The translations under genes were made by a program, and so were the position numbers. Positions 61,528-64,000 of a DNA stretch of 64,000 bases are shown piece by piece (positions within the stretch are counted from its first letter, which is position 1; each line of letters opens with the position of its first letter). Below the pieces are notes generated by a model. The model had not been told where the DNA came from and made no database searches. It saw only the letters and a program-made list of their open reading frames with translations. The stretch is from Acidisoma sp035492295 (GTDB lineage: Bacteria > Pseudomonadota > Alphaproteobacteria > Acetobacterales > Acetobacteraceae): the NCBI RefSeq assembly GCF_035492295.1, contig NZ_DATJJK010000099.1, positions 24,575-88,574 on the forward strand. The letters run 5' to 3'.

Positions 61528-62421
61528 ATGATATCGAAGCTTGCTCGCCTCCTCCTGCTACCGGCAGCAGTCAGCGTTTCCGCCATCGCCGCGCAGCACG
61601 CGGCCTTCGCTCAGGACAGCAAGCTCAACGCCATGCTGCCGGACGACATCCGCAAGGCCGGCGTGCTGACGATTGCGACCGACGCGCATTATCCGCCCTG
61701 CGAATCCTTCGCGGATGACAACAAGACCATGGTCGGCTACGAGCCCGACATGTGGAATGCCATCGGCACCAAGCTCGGCATCAAGATCCACGCCGTCTCC
61801 ACCGATTTCGACGGACTGATCCCGGGCGTGCAGAGCGGCCGCTATCCGATGGCAATGGAATGCATCTCCGATTCCGCCGCGCGCGAGAAGCAGGTCACCT
61901 TCATCGACAATTCCTATGGCACTTCGGCAATCTATGCACTGGCGAGCAACACCACCGTCAGCAATGACGCGCTCAGCCTTTGCGGCCTGAAGAGCGCGGC
62001 CCAGACGGGCACCGACTTCAACGATGTGCTCTCCGCCATCACCGTCCGCTGCAAGAAGAACGGCAAGGCAGGGCTGACCGTCTACAACTATCCCTCCGCC
62101 GATGCCGTGCTGCTGGCGCTCTATTCGGGCCGCGTCGACTTCGTGATGAGCGATGCCGCCGCCGCCGCCGATATTCAGAAGCATGCGCCGAAGCCGATCA
62201 AGATCTACAGCAACGACCTCATTCCCAAACTCTACACAGGCATGGTGGTGCGGCCGGACCAGAAGCAGCTGGCGGACGCGACCCTCGCTGGCCTGAAGGC
62301 CATCCAGGCCGACGGAACCTATGACAAGATCATGGAAAAGTGGGACCTGAAACTGCTCGAACTGCCCGATACCGGCATCAATCTTGCGACCTCCAAGCCG
62401 CTGCCGACCCCGGCTCCCTGA
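61528..62421 (+). CDS. Amino-acid ABC periplasmic binding protein (SBP family 3)
   Basis: This is a 297-aa secreted protein. ATG 61528 gives a signal peptide (LARLLLLPAAVSVSAIAAQH, cleaved near AFAQD). The SBP_bac_3 domain follows: DIRKAGVLTIATDAHYPPCE, VGYEPDMWNAIGTKLGIKIH, DFDGLIPGVQSGRYPMAMEC and NYPSADAVLLALYSGRVDFV. It binds a polar amino acid or a derivative. An alternative GTG at 61504 adds eight residues. Confidence 0.92.
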   Translation: MISKLARLLLLPAAVSVSAIAAQHAAFAQDSKLNAMLPDDIRKAGVLTIATDAHYPPCESFADDNKTMVGYEPDMWNAIGTKLGIKIHAVSTDFDGLIPGVQSGRYPMAMECISDSAAREKQVTFIDNSYGTSAIYALASNTTVSNDALSLCGLKSAAQTGTDFNDVLSAITVRCKKNGKAGLTVYNYPSADAVLLALYSGRVDFVMSDAAAAADIQKHAPKPIKIYSNDLIPKLYTGMVVRPDQKQLADATLAGLKAIQADGTYDKIMEKWDLKLLELPDTGINLATSKPLPTPAP

Positions 62422-62439
62422 GGCCATTCACCCGAGACG

Positions 62440-63360
62440 ATGCAAAGCGTGACCGCAGCCGTGACAGACGACAAGATAAAGACCGTGACGTCCGCCGTGG
62501 CAGGGACCAAGCCGGCACAGGACCAGAATTTCGTGGTCGTGCCGGCGCGCCATCCTGGCCGCTGGGTCGTCATCGTCCTGCTCTTTTTCGTCGCGGCTGC
62601 GGTTCTCCGCTCTGTTATCCTCAATCCCAATTTCCAGTGGGCTGTCGTCGGCCACTACCTGTTTGCCGACATCATCCTGATGGGACTGCTCACCACCTTG
62701 TGGCTGACCGCGATTGCCATGCTGCTCGGCGTCGTGCTCGGCATCATCGTCGCGGTGATGCGGATTTCCGACAATCCCATCATCGCGGCGGCCGCACGCT
62801 TCTTTCTGTGGTTCTTCCGCGGCACGCCCGTCCTGGTCCAGCTCATCTTCTGGTACAATCTTGCCGCGCTCTATCCGACCTATGCGATCGGCATTCCCTT
62901 CCTGGCGCCGCATCTCCTGCATGGATCGGTCAATGACCTGATCACGCCCTATACCGCCGCCATTCTCGGTCTTGGTCTCAATGAAGCCGCCTATATGGCC
63001 GAGATCGTGCGAGCCGGCATTCTTTCGGTCGATAGCGGCCAGGCGGAAGCGGCGCGCGCCCTCGGGCTGCAGCGCCTCGCCGCCATGCGCCGCATCATCC
63101 TGCCCCAGGCGATGCGCTTCATCGTGCCGCCCACCGGCAACGAAACGATAGGCATGCTCAAGACGACCTCGATCGTGAGCGTGATCGCGCTCTCTGACCT
63201 GCTTTATTCCGCGCAGACCATCTATTCGCGCACTTTTCAAACCATCCCGCTGCTGCTTGTTGCCTGCCTCTGGTATCTCGGCGTCACCAGCCTTCTGAGC
63301 CTCGCGCAGACCCGCATCGAGCGCCATTTCAGCCGCGGCCATCTTCGCCGGAGCCGTTAG
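62440..63360 (+). CDS. Amino-acid ABC permease (HisM/GlnP-like)
   Basis: This 306-aa permease starts with a soluble 45-residue lead and one helix (GRWVVIVLLFFVAAAVLRSV). The usual HisMQ core follows: GLLTTLWLTAIAMLLGVVLG, FFRGTPVLVQLIFWYNLAAL and the EAA loop AEAARALGLQRLAAMRRIIL. A single permease gene implies a homodimer. It lies 18 bases after the SBP gene and two bases before the monooxygenase gene, so the last four genes form one operon. Confidence 0.92.
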   Translation: MQSVTAAVTDDKIKTVTSAVAGTKPAQDQNFVVVPARHPGRWVVIVLLFFVAAAVLRSVILNPNFQWAVVGHYLFADIILMGLLTTLWLTAIAMLLGVVLGIIVAVMRISDNPIIAAAARFFLWFFRGTPVLVQLIFWYNLAALYPTYAIGIPFLAPHLLHGSVNDLITPYTAAILGLGLNEAAYMAEIVRAGILSVDSGQAEAARALGLQRLAAMRRIILPQAMRFIVPPTGNETIGMLKTTSIVSVIALSDLLYSAQTIYSRTFQTIPLLLVACLWYLGVTSLLSLAQTRIERHFSRGHLRRSR

Positions 63361-63362
63361 CC

Positions 63363-64000
63363 ATGAAATTCGGTCTCTTCAACCTGATGTCGATCCGCGA
63401 CAACCCAAATGGTGTCGCAGGCGTGATCGACGATACCCGCATCATGATCCGTCTGGCCGAGGAGATCGGCTTCGATATTGCCTGGTTCGCGGAACACCAT
63501 TTTACGAATTACTCGGTCAGCCCCTCACCCCTGATGTTGGCGGCCCATTTCGCGGGCCTCACCCATCGCATTCGGGTGGGTGCCGCGGTCGTCGTGCTAC
63601 CGCTTTATCATCCGATGCGCGTTGCCCAGGAAATCGCGCTGGTCGACCAGATGAGCGGTGGCCGCCTCGTGCTCGGCGTCGGCAGCGGGTATCAGGCCTA
63701 TGAATTCGATCGCCTCGGCGCCGATGTCAGCCGCAAGACAGATATCTTCCTCGAATACTGGCAGATCGTCGAACAGGCGCTGACCACGGGTCGCGCCGAA
63801 TTTAAGGGCGAGTTCATCACCATTCCGCCTTCCGTCTTCAGCCTGCGCGCCATGGGCGAGCGCATGCCCGACCTCTACGTCACCTCGCTCGATCCGCGCG
63901 TGCTGGAACGTCTGGCGCCGCATAGGGCGGTCCCCTTCATCACCGCCGGCTGGCGCGGCTCCCCGGCGCTGCCCGGCATGAAGGCCCATGCCGAAGCCAA
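63363..64000 (+). CDS. Luciferase-like flavin monooxygenase, cut by the window end
   Basis: Its first 212 codons are visible. It opens MKFGLFNLMSIRDNP and has the luciferase-like fold: EEIGFDIAWFAEHHFTNYSV, SPSPLMLAAHFAGLTHRIRV, GAAVVVLPLYHPMRVAQEIA and LVDQMSGGRLVLGVGSGYQA. These enzymes use reduced FMN and oxygen on aldehydes, sulfonates, chelators or thioethers. Position at the end of an amino-acid importer operon suggests oxidation of an imported amino-acid-like compound. The C-terminus and stop are outside. Confidence 0.9.
   Translation, partial: MKFGLFNLMSIRDNPNGVAGVIDDTRIMIRLAEEIGFDIAWFAEHHFTNYSVSPSPLMLAAHFAGLTHRIRVGAAVVVLPLYHPMRVAQEIALVDQMSGGRLVLGVGSGYQAYEFDRLGADVSRKTDIFLEYWQIVEQALTTGRAEFKGEFITIPPSVFSLRAMGERMPDLYVTSLDPRVLERLAPHRAVPFITAGWRGSPALPGMKAHAEA

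Overview
The window reads as chromosomal DNA of a high-GC alphaproteobacterium, most likely Hyphomicrobiales or a close relative. Pointers are a SAM-II riboswitch in front of metZ, a Ros/MucR regulator, and a DUF736/DUF2274/TraG-trb conjugation block of the type common in alphaproteobacterial integrative elements. I cannot resolve the genus from sequence alone.

Layout. (1) 1-2.05 kb is ordinary backbone: an acetyltransferase and metZ (minus strand) under a SAM-II riboswitch, then tRNA-Gly(CCC). (2) 2.2-17.8 kb is an integrated element next to that tRNA: a P4-type integrase, an AlpA-like HTH protein, DUF736, DUF2274 and a complete trb mating-pair operon transcribed as traG-copG-trbBCDEJLFGI. 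A DsbG-like gene upstream of traG is frameshifted. No relaxase is visible. (3) 18.4-25.7 kb is decaying accessory DNA: a chalcone-isomerase-like gene, a broken SDR plus broken FAD monooxygenase pair, an IS5-family element with TTA target repeats, a fragment of an XRE/cupin regulator gene, an unrecognised 288-aa protein, small tandem duplications and a 5-formyltetrahydrofolate cyclo-ligase. (4) 26.1-35.7 kb is a coherent NO/nitrite-stress block: MarR, ClC channel, small membrane protein and HPP protein; flavohaemoglobin Hmp; two NsrR-like Rrf2 regulators; DUF488; and an operon of group III truncated haemoglobin, RIC di-iron repair protein, a small protein, FdxA and HemJ. Clear inverted repeats lie in front of clc and between the second nsrR and the globin operon. 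(5) 35.7-46.1 kb is a mosaic of IS remnants (IS3, IS6, ISL3) carrying XRE, MgtC, LpxD, MucR and CysK genes. (6) 46.1-55.4 kb is one minus-strand cluster for peptide or D-amino-acid peptide use: two M55 zinc aminopeptidases, an S12 serine hydrolase, a five-gene Dpp-type ABC importer and an XRE/cupin regulator. (7) 55.4-56.7 kb is scar DNA. (8) 56.7-64 kb is a TetR-controlled-looking catabolic cluster: VOC protein, FAD dehydrogenase, SDR, polar amino-acid ABC importer, and a luciferase-like monooxygenase cut by the window end.

The main functional units are the mating-pair apparatus without its relaxase, the NO/nitrite block and the D-peptide cluster. A 201-bp stretch of the XRE/cupin gene at 46.3 kb is repeated at 22.9 kb in the same orientation, so regions 3-6 probably assembled from more than one acquisition. 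I found no second copy of the tRNA-Gly 3' end, so the far end of the element is either outside the window or destroyed.
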